This document shows, one piece after another, positions 44,130 to 55,015 of a stretch of DNA of 64,000 nt. The notes beneath the pieces were generated by a model. It saw only the letters and a program-made list of their open reading frames with translations, was not told the DNA's origin and ran no database searches. The position numbers were made by a program, and so were the translations under genes. Each line of letters starts with the position of its first letter. Positions within the stretch are counted from its first letter, which is position 1. The stretch comes from Chromobotia macracanthus (Eukaryota; Chordata; Actinopteri; Cypriniformes; Botiidae). The stretch lies in assembly GCA_036877525.1 (NCBI GenBank), contig JAZGTH010000122.1, positions 436,501 to 500,500 of the forward strand, in the 5' to 3' direction.

Positions 44130-45540
44130 GATAAACATCCAAGCTCCAAACGTGTCCTTTTGAAGGTGGTTAGGGTCACCCTGCATCATAATGGTCAGAG
44201 TTTGGACACATATGCGGTACTTGGCGATGGCTCTGAAGGCACAATCCTCCTGTCATCAGCAGCACAACAGTTAGGACTTTACAGCACTTAAAGGTACAGC
44301 AATGTCTTTCAGAATTTCAACACCGTCCTTACCACACAAGAGGTATCACATTCAGAAAGCATTCATGGCTAAACCCCTAAGCCTGGCAGAGTACTCTTAT
44401 CCTGTAACAACTTTGCAACAGAAATACAGCCATTTGAAGGGCCTCCCTCTCAAGCCCATCCATAAGGCTTGTCCATTGCTGTTGATTGGATCCTTATCTT
44501 GTTACCCCTATAGAGCCAGTCCGCCTTGGCCCACCAGGAGGCCTGACAGCTGTTAAGACACGATTGGGATGGGCTTTGCAAATCCTGGCTCAAGTGTTGG
44601 AGGTAATGCTTGACACTTAAAAGTGTCTACATGCCACCTTTAGTCCCTCACAGACAGAGCTGTTCCACAATGTGGAAAGGCTTTGGCAGGCAGATGTCAT
44701 TCCTATCAAATCAGACAGAGAGGTCACACGGTCGAAGCAAGACCAAGAGGCTATGCTGCTTCTTCAGATTCAAACCACAAGAGTACTAGTGGATGGAGTA
44801 AATCGATAAGCCACCCCTATACTGCACAAGAAGGACATGTTGCTTCTTCAGGCCTCCAAAGATGCAGTGCTGCATAATTTATGAAACACTAAGAGGAGCC
44901 TTGAAAGAGATCCCATCAAAGCTGCTCATAAAAAGAAGAAATAAATAATCTTGAAGTCACTGGACATGCTATAAAACGTACTTCTGGAGAAGTCAACAGA
45001 GAGAATCATGGTTCCTATGCCATCACCTTGTGCAGCATAACGGCAAGAACTGTGTAGTCTTTAACTGTTCTTTCCAGTTTCAAGGCCAAGTTCTGTATGA
45101 CTACTTGCTGCCAGGTCTGGCCCTAGGTCCATCCTTGCTAGGCATCCTTCTACGCTTCCATAAGCACACAGCTGCAGTGAGCTGTGATATCAAGGGGATG
45201 TTTCACCAAGTCCTTCTCCTACCTAAAAATAAACATCTCCTTTGCTTTTAGTGGTGCAACCTGGATAGGAACCAGCCTCCAGACATATTTGAATGGCAGG
45301 TATTGCCCTTTGGTACAACATGCAGCCTGTGTTGTGCCATTTATGTTATGGACCACACAGAGCCTGGTGACGAGATGAAATCCACTGTAGAAAGGAACTT
45401 CTATTTGGATAATTGCCTGCAGAGTCTCCCATCACCTCGGGAAGCCAAACAGTTAGTGGATGAACTGTGTGAACTTCTTGCCACTGGAGGTTTCCAACTT
45501 TGTTAGTGGGCAAGTAATGTGCCCAGTGTGATTTAGCACT
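44130..45540 (+). pseudogene. BEL/Pao protease and reverse transcriptase
   Basis: The protease segment SLDTYAVLGDGSEGTILL lies at about 44200-44250 (GDGSE in place of LDDGSE, so the catalytic Asp may be altered). RT text follows: VFNCSFQFQGQ near 45060, AVSCDIKGMFHQVLLLP with palm block A at about 45170-45220, LPFGTTCSLCC at 45300-45330, then NFYLDNCLQSLPS (Y-L-D-N active-site box) at about 45395-45430. Frames shift at least three times. Confidence 0.83.
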
Positions 45541-45799
45541 TGCCATCTGAAGCATGATCTGAGAGCACTGACAGTTGTGGTTGTCCCAGAATCAGATACA
45601 AACCCCATAAGATAAAGCCAGAACAATGTACTCCGCATTGCATCTATACTGGAAACCCAGTATGAACCCAGACAGATCCATATCTTCTGTGATGCTTCTG
45701 AACAGGCGTATGGGTACATAGCCTATCTACGCACAGAAGATCACCAAGGCCAAATCCAGCTCACCCTTATTATAGTGAAATCCAGAGTTGCCCCCAAGG

Positions 45800-46783
45800 A
45801 TTGGAGACATCACTAATACACCCCATAGTGCTAGATTCTCATCACACAGTTACTAAGCTATTAATAAAGGACTATGACAACATGCTCTGCCACCCAGGAC
45901 CAGAAAGAGTATTTACAGAAATAAGGAGAAACGTCTGGGTATTAAGAGGCTGGGAAGCTCTCATTTATGCAAATAATTTAAAAAGTGGAAGGCCAAACGA
46001 GTCATTCCAAAAATGGCAGATCTGCCACCAGCCAGATTGAGACTTCAGAAACCACCTTTCTACAGCACTGGCATGGACTGCTTTGGGCCATTTCAAATCA
46101 AAATTGGATCAAATCAAAACCACAAGATGCATTCCCCTTGACCTACTTACCTCTATTGACACTGATTCTTGGCCTTGAGGAGATTGGTGGCCCGGCGTGG
46201 AAAGCCTTGTGAGTTGTTTCTGACCAGGGCAAACTTTCATGGAGAAAAGGAACTACAGGAGGCCTTCACATCTCTCAGCCCTCAACTGCAACAGCATCTA
46301 GCTAGGCAGAAAATATCTTTCCATTTCAACCCACCCAACCCTCCACACTTTGGTGGTGCCTGGGAGCGCAAGAGTCATTCTGTCCATACCGCCCTTCGCA
46401 TCACTATTTGCTCACAAACAGTAACTCTGACTCACAAACAGGTTCTCCTGACTGTACTCAGAAATTGCAGGGATCCTAAACCGCTGGGATATACTTCTTC
46501 CAATGTAGTGGACTTTGACCCCTTTGACCCTAATTACCTACTCATTGAGCGGCCTGATAGTTCACTACCACCTTCTGTGTATGCTACAGAGTTCATGGGG
46601 CGGCAGAGATGGAGGCAAAGCCAGGTACTAACAGATCAGTTCTGGTCAAGCTTTATTCGCCACTACTTGCCAACATTCCAAACTCATCACAAATGGCATA
46701 CAGATGTAAGGGACATTTCCCCAGGAACTATTGCCATGCTTGTTGAACCACAACTTCCCATGTGCTATGTGGCTAAACTGTAA
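45800..46783 (+). pseudogene. BEL/Pao integrase
   Basis: A zinc-binding start (DNMLCHPGPERVFTEIRRNV) is at 45875-45945, and FYSTGMDCFGPF-like text with the first Asp near 46065-46090. From 46169 a 204-residue open frame covers MALRRLVARRGKPCELF, HFNPPNPPHFGGAWERKSHS (the Glu block) and SQVLTDQFWSSFIRHYLP. The second catalytic Asp position (usually SDxGTNF) reads LTRANFHG, so it is mutated. The frame stops at 46783. Confidence 0.88.
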
Positions 46784-47399
46784 ATTGTAAATACCTATTT
46801 AATTATAGCACATAATTCAGTAGGATTTTGGAAATGGAAGAGCTATTTGTTAAATACATCACCAAGCACGGCTCACAGGGAATGTTTGATGGAAGAGAGG
46901 ACATTTTTGATAAACCACATGAGTGGTCTTCACATAAGTGCCCACATGAGTGTTCTTCACATAAGTGCCCAAAACAAAGGAAGAAGGAAAAGTTGCTAAT
47001 TCACTTCAAGCACTTTTTGCATTTTACAAAGTAACTCTGAAAAAAATTATAGTAAATGGGGGCATACACCATTCTATGTCTATAAGAAGTTACCGGACAG
47101 GTAAGATTATTTTAAAAGAAAGATATTGCATTTAAGACAGAAAATTGCAGAGTTTGAATCAGATAGTCAGTTTCCTCCTATATATCTAAACATAGATAGG
47201 CACAACTACAGGACAGACTCTGATATCAGGCATAATTCTTCAGATCTTTTTGTGAGATTCTCAATTGAACCATTGCACCAAAGCCAGGAACTGGATATGA
47301 GAGAGACAGTGAAGCCAGGAACTGGATATGAGAGAGACAGTGAATCCAGTCTTGTCCTTGTTGTCAGGCAGCTGATTGTTGCAGACATTTAAAGTCTTG
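46784..47399. repeat. Non-coding with two small tandem duplications
   Basis: A 27-bp unit is duplicated at 46916-46942 and 46943-46969 with one mismatch, and a 31-bp unit is duplicated exactly at 47283-47313 and 47314-47344. No gene is seen; part may belong to the BEL/Pao 3' end. Confidence 0.85.
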
Positions 47400-47962
47400 T
47401 TTGTGCAGTGGGTACTAACATTGTGATTGTTTGCCGCCTGCCTTGACCCTTGCCTGTTTTTGATACTGCTCTGCCTTGCCCTTATTAGTCAAGTCAAGTC
47501 AAGTTGAGCTTTATTGTCATTCCGCTACATGTGGGGACATACAGTGGAACGAAATGTTGTGCCTCACAGGACCACGGTGCTACATAAATACAGAGATACA
47601 ACAATGACGTGAAACAGTATAAATCTAAACACAAATACTAACAGAATTAGATTATAAATATAGTATATATAAAGTTGCCTATACATAAACTAGAAAATAC
47701 AAACTATACAAATGTTTCACATAAATATTGCACATGAGGAAAAAGAAAGTCAAGCACTGTTCCTGGCTGGAGAACAGTGCAAGATGATCTGTAGTGCATG
47801 GGCTTGTAAACATACATATGTTATGAGTCTTTTTTTGTGGGATTATGTACCCTCGGTTGTAAAAAGTGTCTAGTGCACATAGAGTAGAGTGTGTTACTAC
47901 AGGTGGTCTGTGCGGCCTACTCACCTGTGTGTAGCACACTCAGAATTGCACAAGGGAGAGAA

Positions 47963-48005
<43 letters not shown>

Positions 48006-48019
48006 AGAGGTATGAGGTT

Positions 48020-49833
48020 TTTCAGAGGGGGGCCGTGCTTGAGTTCAGGGCTCTCACAGCCTGGGGGAAAAAACTGTTGAGCAGTCTGGCAGTGCAGGCT
48101 CTGATGCTCCGGTACCGTTTTCCTGACGGCAGGAGCTGGAACAGACTGTGTGAGGGATGGGTGGGGTCCTTTACGATGCTGGTGGCTTTGTTGGAGCATC
48201 GTGAAAGGAAAATGTCCAGGATGGAGGGGAGAGGGGCACCGATGATCTTTGCAGCTGTGTTCACTGTCCGCTGGAGGGTCTTGCGGTCTGCGGCGCTGCA
48301 GTTCCCATACCAGACAGTGATGCAGCTGGTCAGCACACTCTCAATGGTTCCCCTGTAGAACATGGTGAGGATTGGTGGAGGGAGACTTGCTCTTTTTAGC
48401 CAGCGGAGAAAGTGTAGGCGCTGTTATGCCTTTTTGGAGAGTGACGTGGTGTTGGTGGTCCAGGTGAGATCCTCTGTGATGTGCACCACCAGGAATTTAG
48501 TGCTGCTGACTCTCTCCACAGTCGAGCTGTCGATGGTCAGTGGGGGGTGGTCAGTGGAGTTTCTTCTGAGGTCCATCACGACCTCCTTTGTCTTCTCCAC
48601 ATTTGAGGGACAGGTTATTAGCACCACACCCTGCCGCTAGCTGTGCCACTTTCTCTCTGTAGTGCGTTTCATCGTTGTTGCTGATGAGACCTACCACCGT
48701 TGTGTCATCAGCGAACTTGATGATGTGGTTGGAGCTGAACTTGGCAGTGCAGTCGTGGGTCAGCAGTGTGAAGAGCAGCGGGCTGAGCACGCAGCCTTGT
48801 GGGGCACCTGTGCTCAGTGTGGTAGTGCTTGAGGTGTTGTGGCCGACATGGACTGACTGGGGTCTTTCAGTTAAAAAGTCCAGAATCCAGTTGCAGAGAG
48901 AGTTGTTAAGGCCCAGCAGGTGTAATTTATTAATGAGCTGTTGTGGGATTATTGTGTTGAATGCTGAGCTGAAGAGGGTGGAGGAAATTGCATCATCCGT
49001 AGAGCGGTTTGGACGGTATGCAAACTGGAGCGGGTCGAGTTGGGGAGGCTGGTTTTTATGTGATTCATGACTAATCTCTCAAAGCACTTCATCATGATTG
49101 GAGTCAGTGCTATGGGACGATAGTCATTCAGACAGGACACAGGTGATTTCTTAGGTACCGGTATGATGGTTGTGGACTTGAGACACGTGGGGATGACTGC
49201 CTGGCTCAGCGAGATGTTGAAGATATCTGTTAGGACATCTGTCAGCTGTGGAGCACAGTCTCTCAGTACACGGCCAGGTATGTTGTCAGGACCCGTAGCC
49301 TTGCGTGGGTTAATCCTAGACAGGGTCTTCCTCACTATGGCTGGAGACAGACAGAGCGCCTGGTCGGTGGGAGGTGTGGGCAGTTTTTGTGCAGGTGTGT
49401 CATTCTGCATTTCAAACCTTGAATAAAACTGGTTAAGTGTGTCTGGAAGGGATGTGTCGTCAGCACAGGCCTGTGGCAGGGGCTTGTAGTCAGTGATGGT
49501 CTGAATGCCTCGCCACAGGCTCCGTGAGTCTCTGCTGTCTGTGAAGTGGTTATTGATTTTTTGTGCATATGACCGTTTTGCATTCTTGATGCCACAGGAC
49601 AGGCTGGCTCTTGCTGTTTTTAGGGCTTCTTTATCTCCTGATCTGAATGCCTCATCTCTGGTCACTAGCAGCCCACGAACCTTTGCTGTCATCCACGGCT
49701 TCTGGTTGGCACGTGTGGTGATGGTCTTTGTGACTGTCACATCATCAATGCACTTCTTGATATATGCACTCAGTGTTTCAGTGTACTCATGCAGGTCGGT
49801 GCTGTTGTTGTAGGTGGCTGCCTCTTTAAACAT
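48020..49833 (-). pseudogene. Rex1 LINE reverse transcriptase and C-terminus (broken)
   Basis: The frame 49833-48949 (294 residues) holds the linker and RT fingers: ARKTLSRINPRKATGPDNIP-like text, then TIIPVPKKSPVSCLNDYRPI and ALTPIMMKCFERLV. After a shift near 48970 comes the FSSAFNT-type segment. Then LSPLLFTLLTHDCTAKF and the catalytic FADDTTVVGLI lie at about 48690-48790, then RNSTDHPPLTIDSSTVERVS (48560). A last frame at 48363-48022 holds FYRGTIESVLTSCITVWYGN and LLPSGKRYRSIRACTARLL. At least three shifts separate these pieces. Confidence 0.85.
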
Positions 49834-49879
49834 GCTCCAGTCTGTAGTCTGAAAGTAGTCCTGCAGTGCTGAGGTAGCA

Positions 49880-50962
49880 TCATCCGGCCAGACTGATGAG
49901 TTTTTGAACCGGTTTGGTGATTTTCAACAGTGGATTGTATGCTGGGATTAGCATAACAGAGATGTGATCGGAGTACCCGAGGTGGGGGCAGGGTTCAGCC
50001 CTGTACGAGTCTTTCTGTGTTGTGTAAACAAAGTCCAGTGTGTTATTTCCCCTTGTAGCAAAGTTCACATGTTGGTAGAACTTTGGCAAGACTGTCTTTA
50101 AGTTTGCGTGGTTAAAATCCCCGGCTATGATGAAATAGCCGCCGGGGTTGTTTGTTTGTTGATCGCTGATGGCGCTGTACAGCTCGCGAAGCGCGTCCTT
50201 AGCGTTTGCACACGGGGGGATGTAAACCGCGACAATAACAATGGCCGTGAACTCCCGCGGCAGATAGAACGGTCTGCACTTCACAAACATCACCTCCACC
50301 AGCGACGAACAGTGTTTAGTCACTACCGCAGCATTATTACACCATTCTTTGTTGACGTACACACACAAGCCGCCCCCGCGAGTCTTACCAGACAGTACTG
50401 AATCCCTGTCCGCTCGGTAGCAGGTTAGTCCGTGCAGCTGAATGGCGGAGTCCGGGATGTTGTCGTTTAGCCATGTTTCAGTGAAAACAAACACACAACA
50501 ATCCCTTGACTCATGCTGTGTAGACCGACTGAGTTGAATTGAGTTCAGTTTATTTACCAATGAGCGAATGTTTGCAAGTGTTAATGATGGGATCGCTGGT
50601 CTGGTGGGGTTAGCCCTTAGCCTAGCTCGTACATCCCCGCGCTTGCCACGTTTCTGTCTCCTCTCACAGCGCCGTCGGCTTGTGCGGGTAGCATCAGTGG
50701 ACGGGGCCGCGGTCTCAGGGTTCGGCTTCAGCAGCAGGCAGAGGCCTCGTAGCTTCTCGGTAGTCGCTGGTGAAAGCTGATGTTTGTACGCACTACCGAT
50801 TTCCAAAAGGCTCTGGCGATCATATTTGTGTTTGCGAGCGTTTATCTGATGATTTTGCAGGGAAATTAAACTGTTTGAAGACGAAGAGACGAGACTAACA
50901 GACATAAAAACACCATCTTTTGGACCCGAAGTAGCCGCTGCGTCCGACCGCGCCGCCATCAT
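49880..50962 (-). CDS. Rex1 LINE N-terminal and APE endonuclease ORF
   Basis: A 360-residue open frame from ATG at 50962. Residues 1-120 are a basic, low-complexity leader. From 125 on, the AP-like endonuclease domain is intact by motif: LANIRS (Asn near 131), FTETWLND (Glu near 162), VAVYIPP (near 247), IAGDFNHA (281-287), NNTLDFV (near 306) and GYSDH (329-333), which holds the catalytic Asp-His pair. The enzyme would nick target DNA for target-primed reverse transcription. The frame ends before RT, and Rex1 normally has one continuous ORF, so this copy is interrupted here. Confidence 0.85.
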   Translation of the reverse strand: MMAARSDAAATSGPKDGVFMSVSLVSSSSNSLISLQNHQINARKHKYDRQSLLEIGSAYKHQLSPATTEKLRGLCLLLKPNPETAAPSTDATRTSRRRCERRQKRGKRGDVRARLRANPTRPAIPSLTLANIRSLVNKLNSIQLSRSTQHESRDCCVFVFTETWLNDNIPDSAIQLHGLTCYRADRDSVLSGKTRGGGLCVYVNKEWCNNAAVVTKHCSSLVEVMFVKCRPFYLPREFTAIVIVAVYIPPCANAKDALRELYSAISDQQTNNPGGYFIIAGDFNHANLKTVLPKFYQHVNFATRGNNTLDFVYTTQKDSYRAEPCPHLGYSDHISVMLIPAYNPLLKITKPVQKLISLAG

Positions 50963-51055
50963 ATTATACCTGTCTGCTGGTTATTGACCATGCCTGTCTG
51001 TTATTCCACAATAAAGTGCTGCAAATGGATCCTAACACCTCTAACCCTGCGTTAC

Positions 51056-52059
51056 AATACCTATGTCTTGTTACCCCGATTAGTTTATTTATACCCCTGT
51101 GTTTTCTTTGTTCCTTTTCTGTGCTTGTTTTGCTGTTGCTTCAGAATTTCTGCCCATCCCAGTTCTTATTAAAGCTGAGCTTGAATCCTGCCTTGTGTCT
51201 TCTCGTCTCACCATTAGCTTTACAAAGTGACATATATTAAGGGTTAATGGTGCTACAAAGAAGCTTTTCAGTTTCAGTTATGTTTTGATTAAAATGTGGT
51301 GATTAAAATAAACTCATCAAAACTATAGAATAACACAAATGGAACTATTGGAGCTGTGACAAAAAATCCAAAATAAATCAAAATTGTTATATTTTAGCAT
51401 CTTTAATGTAGCCACCCGAATAAAATTTTATTTTTGCATAAATGTTGGCACAATTATATTTATTCCTACAAAAGTAATTCAAACGTAAGCATGGGATATC
51501 AGATCAAAAGATTTTAAGATCATGAAAAACGTATCAATCAAGTGGCCCTAAACCTTTGACAGTAGTGTCTGTGTTTTTATTTTACTATTTTACTTTTACC
51601 TACTCATCACAGAAGCAGCTACTCAGCTTGTACACACCATCATTTAGACAATTGTGTAAATTACACAATTAAGGGAAACTCACATTTTGAACTCTTTTCC
51701 TTTACAATTATAAATACACTGAAAAAGTTAAACTTACAACACTGTTGACCTTACTGGTTACAAAATGTCAAGAACAACCAATAATCTCTCGTAATGCAGA
51801 GATGATCATTTGTTTATACAGAGACAATACAACAGACGACACATATGAAGTGCACATGAGATATAATGGATGAATAAATAAATTTAATCTAAAACCTAGA
51901 AACATGGTCACTAAAGGTTTGTCATGTTTGATGAACTGCAAACTAAAGCTCACTGATGCTATTGGAACACGTTACAAAATGTGAATTTGAATACTCATTG
52001 AGGTTTAAATTCAACTCTTTCTGTTTTTATGCTGTATTTTAAACACCTCACTCAAATTT
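51056..52059. other. No gene; LTR-like tail then npff 3' flank
   Basis: 51056-51230 looks like the end of another LTR (TATTTATACC, ATTAAAGC, ...ctttaca). 51231-52059 is AT-rich and includes the 3'UTR of npff, whose length and polyadenylation site I cannot fix. Confidence 0.4.
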
Positions 52060-53683
52060 TTATTTTTTGCCGAATCTTTGTGGCACGGCCATGCTCCATA
52101 TCTGACCAGGAACTGTCTCCCAGTCCTGAGACTGTATCCACTCCTCGGTAGCCTGGCCACTCCGAGCACCACGACCAAACCTGGAAAAAAATAAGAGCAA
52201 CATCATTGTGTTTAGATGCACAGTCTTACTTTGATTATGCTTAATTAGTCATTCATGTGTAAAGTCAAACACGTTACACAGGTTTCTTTATTGATGGAAG
52301 TTCATAAATAGCTTATAAAAACATGATTGGTAATTTTTTGTCCATTGCCCTGAGTTTGAATTGCATGTAAATGCTTTTAGCAGCATTCTGGCAATGTTTT
52401 CATGTGCACGTCTGACAGTGTAATGGTAGATATCACACATCAAAATTGTCTTTGACTTTTGCAGTTGATCCAGAAAGAGTAAAATTAAAAGCTCTTGTTG
52501 TATTCACAGGTACTGCAGATATGAGAAGAAATCCCAATATCCCAAAACAAAAATCTATATCCCAAAATATAGAGAGAACAGATACAGCAATACAGCTTCT
52601 GACAGATCATGTCTAAACCCACCAACACCCCCCCCAAACCCCCCCATCCCCCCCACCATGGCTGCATCTGACATCACTTTAAATACACTCTCTTACTTCC
52701 CAAAGCACTTCCCCTTCAGGAATACCTTTTTAATAAGTCCTTTACATTTACTTTACATTTCAGACAGATCCATCTCCCAAAATGCAACTAGCAGCCACAA
52801 AGCGACACGAACTCATTCGTTTCAGTAGGAATTTCTGGTGACACAAGCAACAGTGACCACGATGACAACATGTGGTTGTGTCAAGAACAAAGAAAGCCAT
52901 GAAGGGTTTGAACAACACTACAGGGTGAGTAAATGATGACTAAATAGTCAATTTTGGGTAAACTATCCCTTTAATGGTTTCAGATTTACACACCGCTGAG
53001 GCTGATGCAGCACTGAAGGGTTGCGTTCATATCTCTGAGAGCCGTGGAGTAAAGACTGCAACACTTTTAACACAAGACTATCTTCCAAAACATGTCCCAA
53101 TTGCCCTTCAGATACCTGTAACACAGGAATGGCATATTCATTGGCACTCAGTCTCTCTCTTCTACAACCTAACTTCAACCTATAAAAGATATATATATTT
53201 AATAAAGTTACACAATTGTTAAAATTGTTTAAGAAAAGTTACATAATTACATAACTGAATGAATCACCAGGTCATATGACAGTCAAAAATGCTACACAGG
53301 GTTGTAGCTGATTTCTTAACAACTTTCATATTTACATGTTCATTTGACATATTCGATGTTTGATGAACAGTTCATAAATACATTACTGAATTTAATTAAA
53401 TTATTCTCATCTGTTACTTCCTTCAAAACACCAATTCAGTATACTAGTATTGTAAACACGTTTTAAAACAAGTTGTTAAATAGTTGATGAAAATGCTAAA
53501 AGCAGATATTAAAATGTTTCTTACCACTGCCCCCTGACTTCCTGCTGTATTGTCATCGAAGTCTGTGTGTGATTCCAGAAAATGTTTGCTCTGTTCTAGA
53601 ATTTCTTCTTTGGGCATGGAATGGCTCATATCAGTCATCACCAGCAACACGCTGAGTAACATGACCCACAACCCTGCATGCAT
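52060..53683 (-). CDS. npff: npff, neuropeptide FF precursor (3 coding exons)
   Basis: Coding exon 1 (53683-53525) begins MHAGLWVMLLSVLLVMTDM, a signal peptide, and ends in GTG before GTAAGA. Exon 2 (right limit about 53160, left end 52994) encodes LSANEYAIPVLQVSEGQ and NPSVLHQPQ plus the first two bases of an Arg codon at a GT donor. Exon 3 (52180-52060) supplies the last base and then FGR, so the first PQRF-Gly-Arg amidation site is formed only by splicing. It ends IWSMAVPQRFGKK and TAA, the second RF-amide site. The layout matches vertebrate NPFF: secreted precursor, two PQRF-amide peptides, ligands of NPFFR-type G-protein-coupled receptors. The exact exon 2 acceptor is uncertain because no candidate AG keeps frame cleanly with exon 1. 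Confidence 0.92.
52740..52975. mobile_element. MITE-like dispersed repeat end in npff intron 2
   Basis: The right end (gggtgagtaaatgatgacta then ttttgggtaaactatccctt) is the terminal sequence of a very common cyprinid short repeat. Related ends occur at 62180 and 62357. It stops about 18 bases from the exon 2 splice donor at 52994/52993. Confidence 0.65.
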
Positions 53684-53786
53684 TACTTATGATTACTGAT
53701 GTCTTTTCAGTACCAGTTTAAGGCGTCTAACAGTTTTAGGCTGTACTGTATATGAAGCTGCCTTTTCAAATAACCATTGTGAATGT

Positions 53787-53795
53787 CCTTATATA
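53787..53795 (-). promoter_or_regulatory. npff: TATA box of npff
   Basis: TATATAAGG on the minus strand lies 104 bases upstream of the start codon, so transcription would start near 53760 and give a 5'UTR of about 80 bases. This is consistent with a TATA-driven neuropeptide gene. Confidence 0.65.
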
Positions 53796-53799
53796 CACT

Positions 53800-54689
53800 C
53801 ACATCAACCCAAAACCTCAGAGGAGGCGAGTAATGAATGTCTAAAGAGAGATGCTGGGGATTTGGTCTTTATTTAACCCCACAGGAGCCTAAGAATAAAC
53901 AGTTAATAAATGGACAACTCTTATTAGCTGAGTTATTGGTTTAGCTCTTTCTTTCATATTAGTAGCAAGGTGATAGCTGGAATCACCTTGTTCAAAAAAC
54001 ACAAAAATATGAAACATGCTTCATATACTGGTCACAGACATTAAAGTACAGCTCTGCTTTTTTACACAATTTCACAATTTGTAATCTACTCTCACTTTGG
54101 TGATACAATACTGGTGATACGAATGGTGATACTAATGTAAACAGTTAACCGGAATCTTTTAATCTGAATGATTTCTATTGGATTTAATGACAAAAATGTG
54201 TGTAAATGTGGCTAGTGTGCATGAAAACATGGCAACTAAATAACAGATCTAAGCACACAGCTCTATGACAACTAATAGGTTTTAAGTCTCTTTAAGGCAC
54301 TGAAAACCTATATATACATACTGTTCATAGCTTGATTAATTTGTCAATGTCTGAACTTACATGCACATTTTTGGTGGAAGGAAAGACTTTTTCACTTCTT
54401 TTACCAACATAAAAGAAATGCATTGGCCTATATTCACATAGCCTACCCCACACCTACAATTCACAATTAAGTGTGTTCTTTTGTGTCATTATTTCAGAAA
54501 AACAGAAAAACAAATGAAAAGAAAATGAATGAATGAATGAATGAATGAACAATGAGCAATACAGTTACTGTCTAAAACAACTACAATTGCAGTTTAGTAA
54601 ATACAGGAGTGTAATCTTATTAAACTAGGTGTTTACAGGAATATTTTAAAATGAAACAAATGGCAACATTTATGTTAACATTTATTTTA
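53800..54689. other. Intergenic, no gene recognised
   Basis: AT-rich sequence with a (GAAT)n run at 54526-54549. It is the upstream flank of npff. Confidence 0.45.
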
Positions 54690-55015
54690 TACATCATAAA
54701 AGCTAAATAGCCTTCCTGGCAATATTCAAAAGACAGCTAAAAACACATCTCTTTTGTAAGCACTTAACCTCATCATAAAAAAATATAAAAAAAACCTTCC
54801 CTTCATTTCCTTTCTCTTCATTTCCTATCCCTCTTCCCTTTAAATCTCTCCCTTGTTGTAGCATATGATACTCTGAGCACTGTCTGAAACTTGTATTGTG
54901 AGCACTTATTGTGTCTAGTTGCCTCTTCAGGTTGACTCGCTTGTATTCCGCACTTGTAAGTCGCTTTGGATAAAAGTGTCTGCTAAATGAATAAATGTAA
55001 ATGTAAATGTAAAGC
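54690..55015 (+). mobile_element. L2 LINE 3' end
   Basis: It ends in gtaagtcgctttggataaaa, gtgtctgctaaatgaataa and (atgtaa)n, the standard teleost L2 tail. It starts with the C-terminal text of ORF2 (FKRQLKTHLFCK-like, near 54725). It is the same family as the inverted copy at 9178-9490. Confidence 0.88.

Larger units (their letters stand above)
43050..46783 (+). mobile_element. BEL/Pao retrotransposon (copy A)
   Basis: The most complete BEL/Pao copy of the window: gag, zinc knuckles, protease, RT and a nearly continuous integrase, all on the plus strand, with several frameshifts. LTRs were not recognised; 46784-47100 and 42770-43050 may hold their remains. Confidence 0.85.
47488..50968 (-). 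mobile_element. Rex1-type LINE, near full length (about 3.5 kb)
   Basis: Endonuclease and RT follow each other on the minus strand. The 3' end has the gagctttattgtcattccgc tail motif and a (tcaag)n terminus at 47488-47505, as expected for target-primed insertion. An internal (AT)n tract lies at 47971-48002 in the 3'UTR. The 5' end is at or just before the ORF start. Host LTR sequence flanks both sides. Confidence 0.85.
47400..51055 (+). mobile_element. LTR copy split by a Rex1 LINE
   Basis: 47425-47487 (gattgtttgccgcctgcctt) and 50969-51055 (cctgtctgctgg, aataaagtgctgcaaatgg, ...gcgttaca) are the two halves of the same LTR type as 42294-42760, in plus orientation. The LINE sits in the stretch between the gcccttat and cctgtct blocks. 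The left end of the LTR is lost. Confidence 0.75.

Noticed and set aside
48675..49813. Plus-strand frames of 131, 87 and 102 residues
   Set aside because: Antisense to the Rex1 LINE reverse transcriptase and linker.
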